Below are positions 26,050-35,437 of a DNA stretch of 64,000 bases, piece by piece (positions within the stretch are counted from its first letter, which is position 1; each line of letters starts with the position of its first letter). The notes under the pieces are model-generated. The model was given only the letters and a program-made list of their open reading frames with translations. It did no database searches and was not told where the DNA came from. The position numbers and the translations under genes are program-made. Source of the stretch: Selenomonadales bacterium 4137-cl (lineage in GTDB: Bacteria; Bacillota; Negativicutes; Sporomusales; UBA7701); NCBI GenBank assembly GCA_032334055.1, contig JAUOZS010000001.1, positions 248,001 through 312,000 on the forward strand. Direction: 5' to 3'.

Positions 26050-26067
26050 TTGTGAAAAATTTCTCAA
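26050..26067. promoter_or_regulatory. Candidate Rex operator upstream of hydCBA
   Basis: TTGTGAA-AAAT-TTCTCAA matches the Rex consensus TTGTGAA-N4-TTCACAA with one mismatch, about 80 bases upstream of hydC. A second half-site-like TTGTGAAAATTTTAACTT lies at 25991-26008 and a 10-bp palindrome AGTGTACACT at 26015-26024. Rex is the NADH/NAD-sensing repressor of fermentation and hydrogenase genes in Firmicutes. Confidence 0.5.
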
Positions 26068-26133
26068 TGTCCGGCGATTAATTTTTGCCACTTGTTTTGC
26101 GCCATCTCGCGCACGTTTGCCGATCTTGCCACG

Positions 26134-26166
26134 AAAAAAAGCGCGGAACGTTTGCACGTTCCGCGC
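26134..26166 (-). terminator. Terminator of the RNase J gene
   Basis: 11-bp perfect stem (26141-26151 and 26156-26166) followed on the minus strand by a run of seven T. Confidence 0.85.
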
Positions 26167-26184
26167 GGGTGCTTGGCCAAAAGG

Positions 26185-27846
26185 CTACAAATCGATTATA
26201 ATCGGCAGAATGACCGGCTTGCGGCCGGTTTTGCCGAACAGGTATTTACCTAGAGATTCGCGGATGCTGCTTTTCAGGGGGGCCCACTCTGTTATCGGCT
26301 TGTTTTCGCCGCGTTCCAGCACTTCTTTGACGACCCTGCGGGCGTCCCTGATCAATTCTTCGGAGTCTCTCATATAGATGAAACCGCGGGAGACGATGTC
26401 TGGCCCCGAGACGACAATGCCCCGCTGCTTATCGAGGGCGAGGACGACGATCATCACGCCCTCCTGGGACAGTTGGCGGCGGTCCCTGATGACGATGTTG
26501 CCGACATCGCCGATCCCGGCCCCGTCGACGAAGACCTGGCCGGCGGGCACCTTGCCGGCGAACCGGCCGGTTTCGGCGGTGAATTCGAACACATGGCCGT
26601 TCTCGCCGAAAAAGATGTTTTCCCGGGGAATACCGACGCCTTCGGCGATCTTGCCGTGGTTCTTCAGCATGCGGAATTCGCCGTGGACAGGGATGAGATA
26701 TTTGGGGCGGACGAGGTTAAGGATCAGTTTCAGTTCTTCCTGGCTGGCATGGCCGGAAACATGGATGCCGGACGATTTTTCGTAGATGACTTCGACCCCG
26801 AGGCGGAGCAGGCCGTCGATAATCCTGCCTACCGAACGTTCGTTGCCGGGGATGGGCGTGGCTGAGATCACCACCGTATCCCCCGGGTTGAGCTCGACGT
26901 TGCGGTGGCTGCCGTGCGCCAGACGGCTAAGGGCTGCCATCGGTTCGCCCTGGCTGCCGGTAGTGAGAATGAGGATGCGGTTCGCGGGGTAGCGGTTGAT
27001 TTCGTCGATATCGATCAGGACGCCTTCGGGTATGCTCATATAGCCCAGATCAATAGCCTTGGTGACTACGTTGACCATGCTGCGGCCGAGAACGGCGACC
27101 TTGCGGCCGTACTTGCAGCCGGCATTGATAGCCTGCTGCAGACGGGAGACATTGGAGGCGAAGGTGGTGAGGATTATTCGCCCTTTGGCGGCGGCGAATC
27201 TTTCGTCCAGAGCCTCGCTGACGGTGAATTCTGATTTGGTGTACCCGGGTCGCTCGGCGTTTGTGCTGTCGGACAGGAGGACCAGAACACCCTGGTTGCC
27301 GAGCTCGGCGAACTTGTGAATGTCGATGATCTGGCCGTCGACCGGGGTCTGGTCGATTTTAAAATCGCCGGTGTGGACGACTACCCCCACCGGCGTCCGG
27401 AAGTATATTCCCAGAGCGTCGGCAATCGAGTGGTTGACACGGATGAAGCCGATTTCGAACCGGCCGGCCTTGATGATATCTCCGGCCGCGACCGGGACCA
27501 GCTTTCGGTCAGTGACGTTGTTCTCCTTCAGGCGTCCTTCCACCAAGCCCAACGTCAGCCGGGAGCCGTAGACAGGAACGTCGGCATGGCGCAGGAGGTA
27601 GAAAAGCGAGCCGATATGGTCCTCGTGGCCGTGGGTCAGCACGACGGCGCGGATTTTATCCTTGTTGTCGATCAGGTAGGTCATGTCGGGGATGACCAGG
27701 TCGATGCCTAGCATGTCTTCATCGGGGAACGCCAGCCCGCAGTCGAGGACGACAATGTCGTCGCCAAACCTGAAGACCGTCAGATTCTTGCCGATCTCGC
27801 CGAGACCACCCAGGGGGATGATCATAAGCTTGTCCTGCTTGTCCAA
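26185..27846 (-). CDS. rnj: Ribonuclease J
   Basis: 553-residue metallo-beta-lactamase/beta-CASP ribonuclease that processes and degrades mRNA with endo- and 5' exonuclease activity. Signatures: PLGGLGEIGKN near the start, the zinc motif THGHEDHIGS, and HVSGHASQEELK of the beta-CASP region, then a C-terminal domain. The start is placed at TTG 27844-27846, six bases after a GGGAGGG that would otherwise lie inside a longer ATG-started frame. It follows the racemase and GNAT genes on the same strand with no terminator seen. Normal length. Confidence 0.92.
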   Translation of the reverse strand: MDKQDKLMIIPLGGLGEIGKNLTVFRFGDDIVVLDCGLAFPDEDMLGIDLVIPDMTYLIDNKDKIRAVVLTHGHEDHIGSLFYLLRHADVPVYGSRLTLGLVEGRLKENNVTDRKLVPVAAGDIIKAGRFEIGFIRVNHSIADALGIYFRTPVGVVVHTGDFKIDQTPVDGQIIDIHKFAELGNQGVLVLLSDSTNAERPGYTKSEFTVSEALDERFAAAKGRIILTTFASNVSRLQQAINAGCKYGRKVAVLGRSMVNVVTKAIDLGYMSIPEGVLIDIDEINRYPANRILILTTGSQGEPMAALSRLAHGSHRNVELNPGDTVVISATPIPGNERSVGRIIDGLLRLGVEVIYEKSSGIHVSGHASQEELKLILNLVRPKYLIPVHGEFRMLKNHGKIAEGVGIPRENIFFGENGHVFEFTAETGRFAGKVPAGQVFVDGAGIGDVGNIVIRDRRQLSQEGVMIVVLALDKQRGIVVSGPDIVSRGFIYMRDSEELIRDARRVVKEVLERGENKPITEWAPLKSSIRESLGKYLFGKTGRKPVILPIIIDL

Positions 27847-27918
27847 GTCGATCCCTCCCATATATGCCGCTTCAGCCGGGTATTCAAACCGGGACCCCTC
27901 AAGGCTCCCGGCCGTGCA

Positions 27919-28383
27919 TCACGCCGGAGCGGAAGCGGCGAACGTTTTCTTCATTACCAGTCTGTCCTCGCCTGAGCCGTATTCGTCGGTCAATGAACCG
28001 ATGTCCTTAAAGCCCAGTTTATCCCGGTATACTTTGATGGCGGCCGCGTTATTGGGGTCGACCGTCAATTCAACTGCGGCGATTCCCTCTTGCGACAACA
28101 CTTTGAGCGATTTGGCCAGCAACTCGGTGCCGAAACTGCGGCCCCGCCATTCTTTGGCGATGGAAATACCGACCACGTATGCTTTATTTCGGTCGTTCCA
28201 ATCGAGCAGGTATTGGATGGCGCCGATGATTTCCCCGTCTTTGCGGAAAGCGAATACCCGTCCGTGCCTGATGAGGGGAACAAGATGCCACTCGTTCATG
28301 CCACCGGCGCCGAAAGCCTCGGTTTCCAGTTCTACCAGACGCCTCGTTACGCCAGGTTCATTCTCCGTTATCAGCTCGATCAT
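27919..28383 (-). CDS. GNAT-family N-acetyltransferase
   Basis: 154-residue acetyltransferase. The acetyl-CoA loop is SIAKEWRGRSFGTELLAKSL (a variant of the R/QxxGxG/A motif) and the C-terminal DPNNAAAIKVYRDKLGFK is typical of the GNAT fold. It starts six bases after the racemase stop, so both are one operon. An amino acid, perhaps ornithine or another diamino acid, is a reasonable substrate by context, not shown by sequence. Confidence 0.85.
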   Translation of the reverse strand: MIELITENEPGVTRRLVELETEAFGAGGMNEWHLVPLIRHGRVFAFRKDGEIIGAIQYLLDWNDRNKAYVVGISIAKEWRGRSFGTELLAKSLKVLSQEGIAAVELTVDPNNAAAIKVYRDKLGFKDIGSLTDEYGSGEDRLVMKKTFAASAPA

Positions 28384-28389
28384 CAGTTG

Positions 28390-29463
28390 TCAGCCTCCTC
28401 CCCGGAATACCTTTTTAATGTACTTCGAGCCTGAAGCAGATAACAATCCGGAATAAGTAAGCTTAAAAGCGATATTGTCGCCTACCCTGATTTTGTCGTC
28501 GGCCTCGGTGATATCGACAATCAGGTGATCGCTGCTGGCGCCGAGGATTGACATCTTTCCGTCGAGGGGAACAAGGCCTTCGATGTAGACGTCTTGGCGT
28601 CCCAGCGCCAGGATCGCTCTTTTTCTCGTGCCGGTGTCTTCGAATTGCGGCAGGTTGCCGAAAGCGTCGCGGCCGATATTGCCGAAGGGCACAGAGGGCT
28701 TGGTTTTCAGTTCGATTATCTCGGCGTGCAGCATGAAGGCGTCCTGATACAACCAGGGGATAATGCGATTATGCGAAGTGTCGGTGCCCAGCAGGATGCC
28801 TTCGCCGATTCTCAGCTGGGTTATGCCGGCGGGGATTTCTTCCTTTTCGAGGAGAAACAGGGATGACGTCCCTCCTCCGGAGACGATGTCGAGCTTGAAG
28901 CCCAGGTACTTCTCGACCGCCCTGGTTATCGTGACCAGCAATCCCAGGTTTTCCGTTGCTGGCAGCACGCCCCCGAAACAGCCCATATTTGTCCCCAGCC
29001 CCACCAGCTTGACGCCGTTGATTGTCGCGACCTGTTTGGCGGTTTCCAATACATGCTGTGTGAGAACGCCTTCCCGAAGGTCGCCCAAGTCAACCATCAG
29101 AACGACATTGTGTATTTTGTCCAAGGACAGGGCCGCTTCGCCTAGCGCTTGCATAACCGCTATTTCAGAATTAACGCTGGTGTCGGTATAGCGGACCACG
29201 TTGCCGACATTGCTCAAGCGCGGTATGCGGAGCAGGGTAATGGGAAGATTGAAGCCGTTTTTTCTCAGGTCGAGGATGTTTTCCATCCGGGCGTCGGCCA
29301 ACCCGTCGACCCCGCCGGCAATAAAGGCGGATACAATCGGGGGGATTGCGCCGAAGCCTTTGGTGACTCCGAGTACTTCGATGGACTGGCGGTGACATCG
29401 TTCCACGACCTGAGCGGTATTGTATGTGATTTTGTCCAGGTCGATTTCCAAATGTGGACTCAC
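28390..29463 (-). CDS. Alanine/ornithine racemase-family PLP enzyme
   Basis: 357-residue fold-type III PLP enzyme. The cofactor lysine is in VLGVTKGFG; RIGEGILLGTD and a late GRQDVYIEGLVPLDGKM match the family of amino-acid (alanine/ornithine) racemases like clostridial Orr. A GTG start at 29461-29463 with a GGAAGGTG site gives the family N-terminus SPHLEIDLDKITYN; an ATG 63 bases further upstream would add an unrelated basic stretch. Partner gene is a GNAT. Confidence 0.85.
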   Translation of the reverse strand: MSPHLEIDLDKITYNTAQVVERCHRQSIEVLGVTKGFGAIPPIVSAFIAGGVDGLADARMENILDLRKNGFNLPITLLRIPRLSNVGNVVRYTDTSVNSEIAVMQALGEAALSLDKIHNVVLMVDLGDLREGVLTQHVLETAKQVATINGVKLVGLGTNMGCFGGVLPATENLGLLVTITRAVEKYLGFKLDIVSGGGTSSLFLLEKEEIPAGITQLRIGEGILLGTDTSHNRIIPWLYQDAFMLHAEIIELKTKPSVPFGNIGRDAFGNLPQFEDTGTRKRAILALGRQDVYIEGLVPLDGKMSILGASSDHLIVDITEADDKIRVGDNIAFKLTYSGLLSASGSKYIKKVFRGGG

Positions 29464-29563
29464 ACAAGGCACCTTCCCTTGTCGTTGCGGGCTCTGTCTT
29501 TTAATGTAGGGTGTCCTGAGCCGCAACCGTTTATGTCACTTTTTGGATACGGCCGGTCCGGCC

Positions 29564-29596
29564 AAGAAAGGCACATCAATTGCTGAATGATGTGCC
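29564..29596 (-). terminator. Terminator of the dipeptidase gene
   Basis: 9-bp stem (29570-29578 with 29588-29596) followed on the minus strand by TTTCTT, 12 bases after the dipeptidase stop. Confidence 0.65.
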
Positions 29597-29607
29597 CCGT
29601 TGACGTT

Positions 29608-31350
29608 TTAACGCGCCGGTTGTTTTTTCTGGTAACTGGTGGGCCCTTCTTCGAAGCCGACTTGCTTGAGCCACCATGCCGGGTAGAACACGGCTTGGGC
29701 GATGCCTTCGCGGGTGTTCAGGTAACCGTCATTGTATTTAAGGTATAGGTTTTCGGACAGCGTCCACCATTCTCTCAGGACGTCGCCGGCGAGGTTATCG
29801 CTGTAGCGGGTGAGCAGGCGGCGGGCGGCTTTTTCGTCGCCGTTTTTCCAGAGAGCAAGGGCGTTACTTTCCACCTCTTGTTGTTTGGCAAAGGCGGTTT
29901 TTTCGAAACGGTCGCGAACTGCGTGGATGTCTTTGATCATGTAAGAGTATTTCAGCATGGCGTAGTTGGCCACATAGTTAAAGGCCATCCACATGCTGCC
30001 GCGGTCGAACTTGAGAAGGTCGGCGCGCTGTATGGGGGCAGGCAGGTCGAGCGCGCCGGCGTAGAAGGGCATCAGCACGGCTGTGGCCGGGCGGTCGGGG
30101 CCGAACCAGGTAAGGCCGCCGATGGCGTCCGGCAGCCAACTGCGAGACTGGTTGACATAAGCATAGACGCAGCGATAAATGTTCAGCGGGCGTTCGAATT
30201 CGCCGTTCAGCGGCGTGAGGCGGCCCTCTTTGTCGGCCACTGATTCGGCCTGACCTTCGAAGCGGTTAGGATTTCCGAAGGGGCCTGCCGCCAGGCCTTT
30301 GGTCAGGTCGAATTCCGTTCCCTCGTAGTTGTCGCGGTGGATGGAGAAAAGGTCTTCGACGGTCAGTTTGCGATCCGGTTTGATGGCAAACGGGTAGGTG
30401 CGCGTGAACGGGCCTTCGACCCAGGCCGGCAGGTCGAGCGAGGGCGCCGCCAGGGACTGGGCGCGCCATACGCGGCGCAGGGAGTAGTAGGGATGATGGA
30501 ACTCGCCGTCGCCGTAAACACTGGTGAAGTCGAGGGGGCCGTTCGCGGGGTCCCACCAGCCCTTCTGCCGGGCGACAGTGAATATGTTGGTGGAATGCAT
30601 CATATCCGGGTCGCCTTCACGTACCTCGCGGATGCGGAATTGGTTGGCGGCTACGAAGAACTTGTCGTCGGGTACCCGCTGGGCGACCCATATGCCGCCG
30701 GTGCCGTTCATGTCGTAGCCGCACATTTCCATGACCCAGCCTTCGTTGGGGTCGGCCACGAGCAATGTCTCACCGGTGCCGTAGTAGCCGTATTTTTCGA
30801 TCAGTTCGCCCATGAGTTTTACCGCCTCGCGGGCTGTTTTGGTCCGTTCGAGCGCGACGCGGGAGAGTTCGGAAGAATAGAAGATGCGCTTGCCCGGCGC
30901 GGGCTCGGGATGTACTTTCGCCTTGTCGGTGCATTCGCCGATGGAGACCTGATGTTCGTTCATGATGCCGTAGTTGGCGTCAAAGTAGGCGTAGGTATGG
31001 GCGACCTGGGGGATATAGCCCAACGGTACGTTCGGAGGGGCGTCGCCTGTATCGTATCCGGGGCCGCGATCCTTGGTCACTATGCGGTGAGCTTCGCTCC
31101 CGCCCCACTGGGGCTTGAAGTCCAGGGCGCAGTGGGAGTAGAATACCGGCCGGAGTGAACCCGGTTTATGGTCTTTTGCCGGGATATAAATGAGTCTCCC
31201 GTCGCCCAATCCGTCATCGGAGTGGGAAACCAGCACTGATCCGTCAGCGGAGGCGTCCTTGCCTACGATGGTCGTGGTGCAGGCAGTAGCGGGAGACACG
31301 GTAATGGTCATGCAGAACACGATGAGCAGCAATAACAGTAATTTTTTCAA
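29608..31350 (-). CDS. Secreted C69-family dipeptidase
   Basis: 580-residue Ntn-hydrolase of peptidase family C69/U34. The signal peptide ends ...SPATA and is followed directly by CTTTIVGKDASADGS: the Cys would become the catalytic N-terminal nucleophile after signal cleavage. The family region DANYGIMNEHQVSIGECT is present. The start is TTG (31348-31350) with an AAAGGAG site; no ATG or GTG is available in a suitable place. Exported peptide scavenging is the expected role. Length is typical of the secreted members. Confidence 0.88.
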   Translation of the reverse strand: MKKLLLLLLIVFCMTITVSPATACTTTIVGKDASADGSVLVSHSDDGLGDGRLIYIPAKDHKPGSLRPVFYSHCALDFKPQWGGSEAHRIVTKDRGPGYDTGDAPPNVPLGYIPQVAHTYAYFDANYGIMNEHQVSIGECTDKAKVHPEPAPGKRIFYSSELSRVALERTKTAREAVKLMGELIEKYGYYGTGETLLVADPNEGWVMEMCGYDMNGTGGIWVAQRVPDDKFFVAANQFRIREVREGDPDMMHSTNIFTVARQKGWWDPANGPLDFTSVYGDGEFHHPYYSLRRVWRAQSLAAPSLDLPAWVEGPFTRTYPFAIKPDRKLTVEDLFSIHRDNYEGTEFDLTKGLAAGPFGNPNRFEGQAESVADKEGRLTPLNGEFERPLNIYRCVYAYVNQSRSWLPDAIGGLTWFGPDRPATAVLMPFYAGALDLPAPIQRADLLKFDRGSMWMAFNYVANYAMLKYSYMIKDIHAVRDRFEKTAFAKQQEVESNALALWKNGDEKAARRLLTRYSDNLAGDVLREWWTLSENLYLKYNDGYLNTREGIAQAVFYPAWWLKQVGFEEGPTSYQKKQPAR

Positions 31351-31649
31351 AAATGATCGCTCCTTTCAATTACTGAGAGGTTTCTGAATCCCCTTTCCGG
31401 TTTTTATTGCATCAGTTTCGGCAGCTTAAGGAATATTCTGCAATTATTATACTATTTTTTGGCCGGTTTTACCACCGATGCCAACTTCGACCAGTAAGCT
31501 AATAACAAGCTCGTCTTCCGCCTGCTCATTTTTACGGCGGAATGGAGACAGAATTTGGCTGGTGCGGCGGCCGATAATCAGCGGGAAAGTCCCCACAATA
31601 GTAAATGATGAATATCGCCGACAGACTGCGGAGGTGGTCGAGGCTTAAT

Positions 31650-32771
31650 ATGAGGGAAATACTCGTCATAAGACTGAGCGCGATCGGTGACGTTATCCAC
31701 TGTACGCCGGTGGCATCGTCGCTCAAGGCGGCCTGGCCGGACTGCCGGATAACCTGGCTGGTAGGCGAGGTCGCCGCCGATCTCGTCAGATACAATCCGT
31801 ATGTCGATGAGACGATCGTCTGGTCGCGGGAACGGTTCGAGCGGCACCTGCGGGATTTCGAGCTGGGCAGGGCGGCTTCCCTGTGGCGGGAACTGCGCGA
31901 TAGCTTGGCAGGACGGCGTTATTATGCCGTTCTCGACGTGCACGGACTGTTCCTTACCGGGGTGATCGCGAGGCTGGCGGAGACCGAGCGGCGTATCGGT
32001 TTAAGCGGAACGAAGGAGCTTAACGCGCTGTTCATGGACGAAACGGCGGCGCCGGTGGGCCATCATATTACGGACAGGTATCTCGGGGTGCTGCGGCCGC
32101 TGGGCATTGTGCCGACGGAACGGCGGCCGATGCTCGCCGTGCCGGAGAAGGCCGAACAGGCGGCGGAAGCGTTGCTGAGCGAACTGGCCGTGCCCAGAGG
32201 CGGGCGAATAGCGGCGCTGGCGCCGGGGACGACATGGCCGGCGAAGAATTGGCCGGCCGCCTTGTATGCACGGACGGCCAGGCGGCTGGCCGGGGATTTC
32301 GCCGTCATGCTGTGCGGCGGCAGTGCTGAGGCGGCGCTGGGGCGGGAGATAGCGGCGGCTGCCGGCGTACCGGTGGCGGACGCGACAGGAAGGACGGGGC
32401 TGCTGGAGTTGGCGGCGCTGTTTGCGAAGGCGTCGGTGGTGGTGGCGGGAGACACCGGGCCGCTGTATATGGCGGCGGCGGTGGGAACGCCGACGGTGGG
32501 CATTTTCGGGCCGACCGACCCGGCGCGGCTCGCCCCGCCGGGGGAGAAAAACGCCTTCGTCGTCAGCAGGCAGGCGTGTTCGTTTTGCTACCGAAAAACA
32601 TGTCCCAAGGGGGTGGCCGTATGTATGAGCGGCGTGAACCCCGAACTGGTGGTCAGACAGGTATACAGGGTAGCTGGCCGGCCGCGGCCGCGCGTTCCGG
32701 CGGCGGGCAGCGGTTTCCGGGGGGCGGAACCGGGCCCCGGGGACCCTGCGGGTGTCAGGATGCGTAAGTAA
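31650..32771 (+). CDS. Family 9 glycosyltransferase (heptosyltransferase type)
   Basis: 373-residue GT9 enzyme. The nucleotide-sugar fold is visible through ILVIRLSAIGDVIHCTPV at the start, LAPGTTWPAKNWP in the middle and VAGDTGPLYMAAAVGTPTVG near the end, as in WaaC/WaaF heptosyltransferases. The ATG at 31650 is preferred over one 45 bases upstream because a GAGG site lies six bases before it. A Cys cluster (CSFCYRKTCP, CMSG) near the C-terminus is common in the family. Suggests core lipopolysaccharide synthesis and hence an outer membrane. Confidence 0.85.
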   Translation: MREILVIRLSAIGDVIHCTPVASSLKAAWPDCRITWLVGEVAADLVRYNPYVDETIVWSRERFERHLRDFELGRAASLWRELRDSLAGRRYYAVLDVHGLFLTGVIARLAETERRIGLSGTKELNALFMDETAAPVGHHITDRYLGVLRPLGIVPTERRPMLAVPEKAEQAAEALLSELAVPRGGRIAALAPGTTWPAKNWPAALYARTARRLAGDFAVMLCGGSAEAALGREIAAAAGVPVADATGRTGLLELAALFAKASVVVAGDTGPLYMAAAVGTPTVGIFGPTDPARLAPPGEKNAFVVSRQACSFCYRKTCPKGVAVCMSGVNPELVVRQVYRVAGRPRPRVPAAGSGFRGAEPGPGDPAGVRMRK

Positions 32772-32961
32772 TAATGCGGCGGCCGTCTGGATGTCGAGAT
32801 AAAAGCCGTTTTCACACTGTGAAACTTTCTCGGCGATGTCGACAGCCGGCAGGCAATTGTTGGCATATGTAGTATTAATATTTTAGGACTAATATGCTGC
32901 CCCTTCCGGAAGGGGTTATGAGGGCTGGTTGCTAAGGCCAATAAGCGGGAGGAGATGCTAA

Positions 32962-34218
32962 ATGACGATGATCACGAAGGAAAGCTTGCCGCAGGCGGTG
33001 GAAAAGGCTCTGGCGGCGGCGCCGGTCACCGACCTTCACACCCATATATTCGCGGCGGGGTTCGGCGACCTGCTGCTATGGGGCGTGGACGAGCTTGTTA
33101 CTTACCATTACCTGATAGCCGAGAATTTCCGCTACACCGGCATGCCGTACGAGCAATACTTCACGCTTGGCAAAAAGGAACAGGCCGACCTAATCTGGCG
33201 GAATCTATTTATCGAGCATTCGCCGGTAAGCGAGGCCCAGCGGGGCGTTCTCACCGCGCTGGCGAAGCTCGGGCTCGATGTGGGTTCACGCAACCTTGCG
33301 TCGTTCCGGGAGTTTTGCTCCTCGTTCACTCCCGGTGAATATATCGACAAGGTATTTGCGACCTCGGGGGTCAGTACGGTGGTGATGACGAACGATCCCT
33401 TCAATGCCAAGGAACGCGCCGTGTGGCTCGGAGGCGGTTGCGACGACAGGCGTTTCCAGGCGGCGCTCAGGCTGGACCCGTTGCTCAACGCCTACGACCA
33501 GACGTACTTGTCGCTACGCGAATGGGGTTACCCTGTCGACAAAAGGCTCGACCGCACGAGCGTCGAGGAGATTAAGCGGTTCCTGCGCGAGTGGGCGCAG
33601 CGGATGAAGGCTTTGTATATGGCCGTATCTCTGCCGCCGACGTTCGCCGTGCCCGAGGATTCGCTGCGGTCGCGGCTGATTGAGGAATGCGTGTTGCCGG
33701 TGGCGAGGGAGCTCGACATCCCCTTCGCGATGATGATCGGCGTCAATAAACTTGTCAACCACAAGCTGGGCGACGCTGGCGACTCGGTGGGCAAGAGCTC
33801 GGTCAGACCGTTGGAATATCTGTGCGAGAAATATCCCGACAACAAGTTCCTTGTCACGATGCTGGCGCGCGAGAACCAGCACGAGCTGGCGGTGACGGCG
33901 CGCAAATTCCGTAACCTGCTGGTGTTCGGCTGTTGGTGGTTCCTGAACAACCCCTCGCTCGTGGAGGAGATGACCCGTATGCGGATGGAGCTGCTCGGCC
34001 TGAGCTTTGTGCCGCAGCACTCGGATGCGCGGATTCTCGATCAGCTGATTTACAAGTGGGACCACTCGCGGAAGATAATCGGCAAGGTACTGGTTGATAA
34101 GTACGGCGATCTGCTGGCAACCGGCTGGAGGCTCGACGAGGCGGAACTGAAACGGGACGCCGAGGGGCTGCTGGGCGGCAACTTCTGGCAGTTCATCGGC
34201 AAAGAGCCTATGATGTGA
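32962..34218 (+). CDS. Uronate-isomerase-like amidohydrolase
   Basis: 418-residue TIM-barrel metal enzyme of the amidohydrolase superfamily. The TDLHTHIF motif supplies the first two metal His residues; FGCWWFLNN and the TRMRMELLG region resemble glucuronate isomerase (UxaC) relatives. It is shorter than typical UxaC (about 465), so the reaction may differ. It lies ahead of an M24-like gene and an oxidoreductase on the same strand, perhaps a carbohydrate-acid pathway. Confidence 0.7.
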   Translation: MTMITKESLPQAVEKALAAAPVTDLHTHIFAAGFGDLLLWGVDELVTYHYLIAENFRYTGMPYEQYFTLGKKEQADLIWRNLFIEHSPVSEAQRGVLTALAKLGLDVGSRNLASFREFCSSFTPGEYIDKVFATSGVSTVVMTNDPFNAKERAVWLGGGCDDRRFQAALRLDPLLNAYDQTYLSLREWGYPVDKRLDRTSVEEIKRFLREWAQRMKALYMAVSLPPTFAVPEDSLRSRLIEECVLPVARELDIPFAMMIGVNKLVNHKLGDAGDSVGKSSVRPLEYLCEKYPDNKFLVTMLARENQHELAVTARKFRNLLVFGCWWFLNNPSLVEEMTRMRMELLGLSFVPQHSDARILDQLIYKWDHSRKIIGKVLVDKYGDLLATGWRLDEAELKRDAEGLLGGNFWQFIGKEPMM

Positions 34219-34316
34219 TGCTATCGCCAAAGCGGCCCGGCCCAGGTGGCCGGGTCGTGTTTGCGGTGTAATCAAGGGGCCTGGTGGTCCCTGCTTTTTT
34301 GAAGGAGCTGGCGGAC

Positions 34317-35426
34317 ATGAACAGAAGCGAGGAAGTCGATACAAAGCACCGGCGGCTGGCCGCCATGATGGCGGCGAACGGCTACAGCGCCGTTTTGCTG
34401 AAGAAGCAGCCGAACTTTTCCTGGTTTACGGCTGGCGGCCGCAATATGGTGGGGATGGCCACCGAGCTGGGGGTGGCCTCCCTGCTGGTCACCAGGGAGG
34501 CTCGCTACTGTATCGCCAACAGGATCGAAGCGGCCCGGATGATGGACGAGGAGGGGCTCGCCGGCCTTGGTTTTGAACTGCTCGAATACGGGTGGCACGA
34601 GGACCGTGAAGCCGAGCTTGTCGCCAGAGTCGCGGGTGGCCTGGGTTCCGTTGCTGCAGATACCGACTTTGCATCTTGCCGGAACGCCGACGGTGAAATA
34701 AGGAAGCTGCGCTATTCGCTGACGGAGAGCGAGATCGAGAGGTACCTGTTTCTGGGCGCGAAGCTGTCGGCGGCGATCGAGAAGGTGATGTTCAGCATCC
34801 GCCCGGGGGACAGGGAGTGCGAAATCGCCGGCCGTATAGGTCCCGAACTGTGGAAAGACCTTATCGACCCAACGGCGATAATGGTGGCGGCCGACGAGCG
34901 GATCTACCGGTATCGCCATCCGATTGCGACCGACCGAACGGTCAAGCGCTATGTGATGGTGGCTCTCAACGCCCGCTACAAAGGCCTGATCACCGCGGTC
35001 ACCCGCATGCTCCACTTCGGCAGACCGGACGCGAAACTGGCGAAGCAGTTTCGCGACAACAACGAGGTGGAGTGCCGCATGATCGCGGCGACGAAACCGG
35101 GTTCGCCGGCGGTCGCCGCCTTCGATGCCGCTCTGGCCGCTTACCGGGAATTCGGCTTCGCGGACGAATGGCTGCTTCACCATCAGGGCGGGGCGATGGG
35201 CTACTACGGCCGCGACTACAAGGTTACCGCCGGGACGACGGAGATCGTCGCCGAGAACCAGGCTTTCTGCTGGAACCCGACGATCACCGGCACCAAGACC
35301 GAGGACGCGTTCATTGCCACCGCCGGCGGCCCGCTGATGATTACCGGGCCGGTGTCTTATCCCCGCATAGCGTCGAGCGTGGGCGGGGTGGATTTTGTCA
35401 GGCCAGGCCTGCTTGTTATCGATTAG
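34317..35426 (+). CDS. M24-fold (pita-bread) protein without metal ligands
   Basis: 369-residue protein with creatinase N-terminal and M24 C-terminal domains. The ATG at 34317 has AAGGAG upstream. Where Xaa-Pro peptidases carry the two metal Asp residues (Asp-x-Gly then Asp-x-Thr-Arg), this protein reads VALNARYKGLITAVTRM, with Asn and Ala instead. LHHQGGAMGY and a late TKTEDAF remain. It is therefore probably not a metallopeptidase; a creatinase-like hydrolase or lyase is more likely. It lies 12 bases before the Gfo/Idh/MocA gene. Confidence 0.8.
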   Translation: MNRSEEVDTKHRRLAAMMAANGYSAVLLKKQPNFSWFTAGGRNMVGMATELGVASLLVTREARYCIANRIEAARMMDEEGLAGLGFELLEYGWHEDREAELVARVAGGLGSVAADTDFASCRNADGEIRKLRYSLTESEIERYLFLGAKLSAAIEKVMFSIRPGDRECEIAGRIGPELWKDLIDPTAIMVAADERIYRYRHPIATDRTVKRYVMVALNARYKGLITAVTRMLHFGRPDAKLAKQFRDNNEVECRMIAATKPGSPAVAAFDAALAAYREFGFADEWLLHHQGGAMGYYGRDYKVTAGTTEIVAENQAFCWNPTITGTKTEDAFIATAGGPLMITGPVSYPRIASSVGGVDFVRPGLLVID

Positions 35427-35437
35427 GAGGAGAGATA

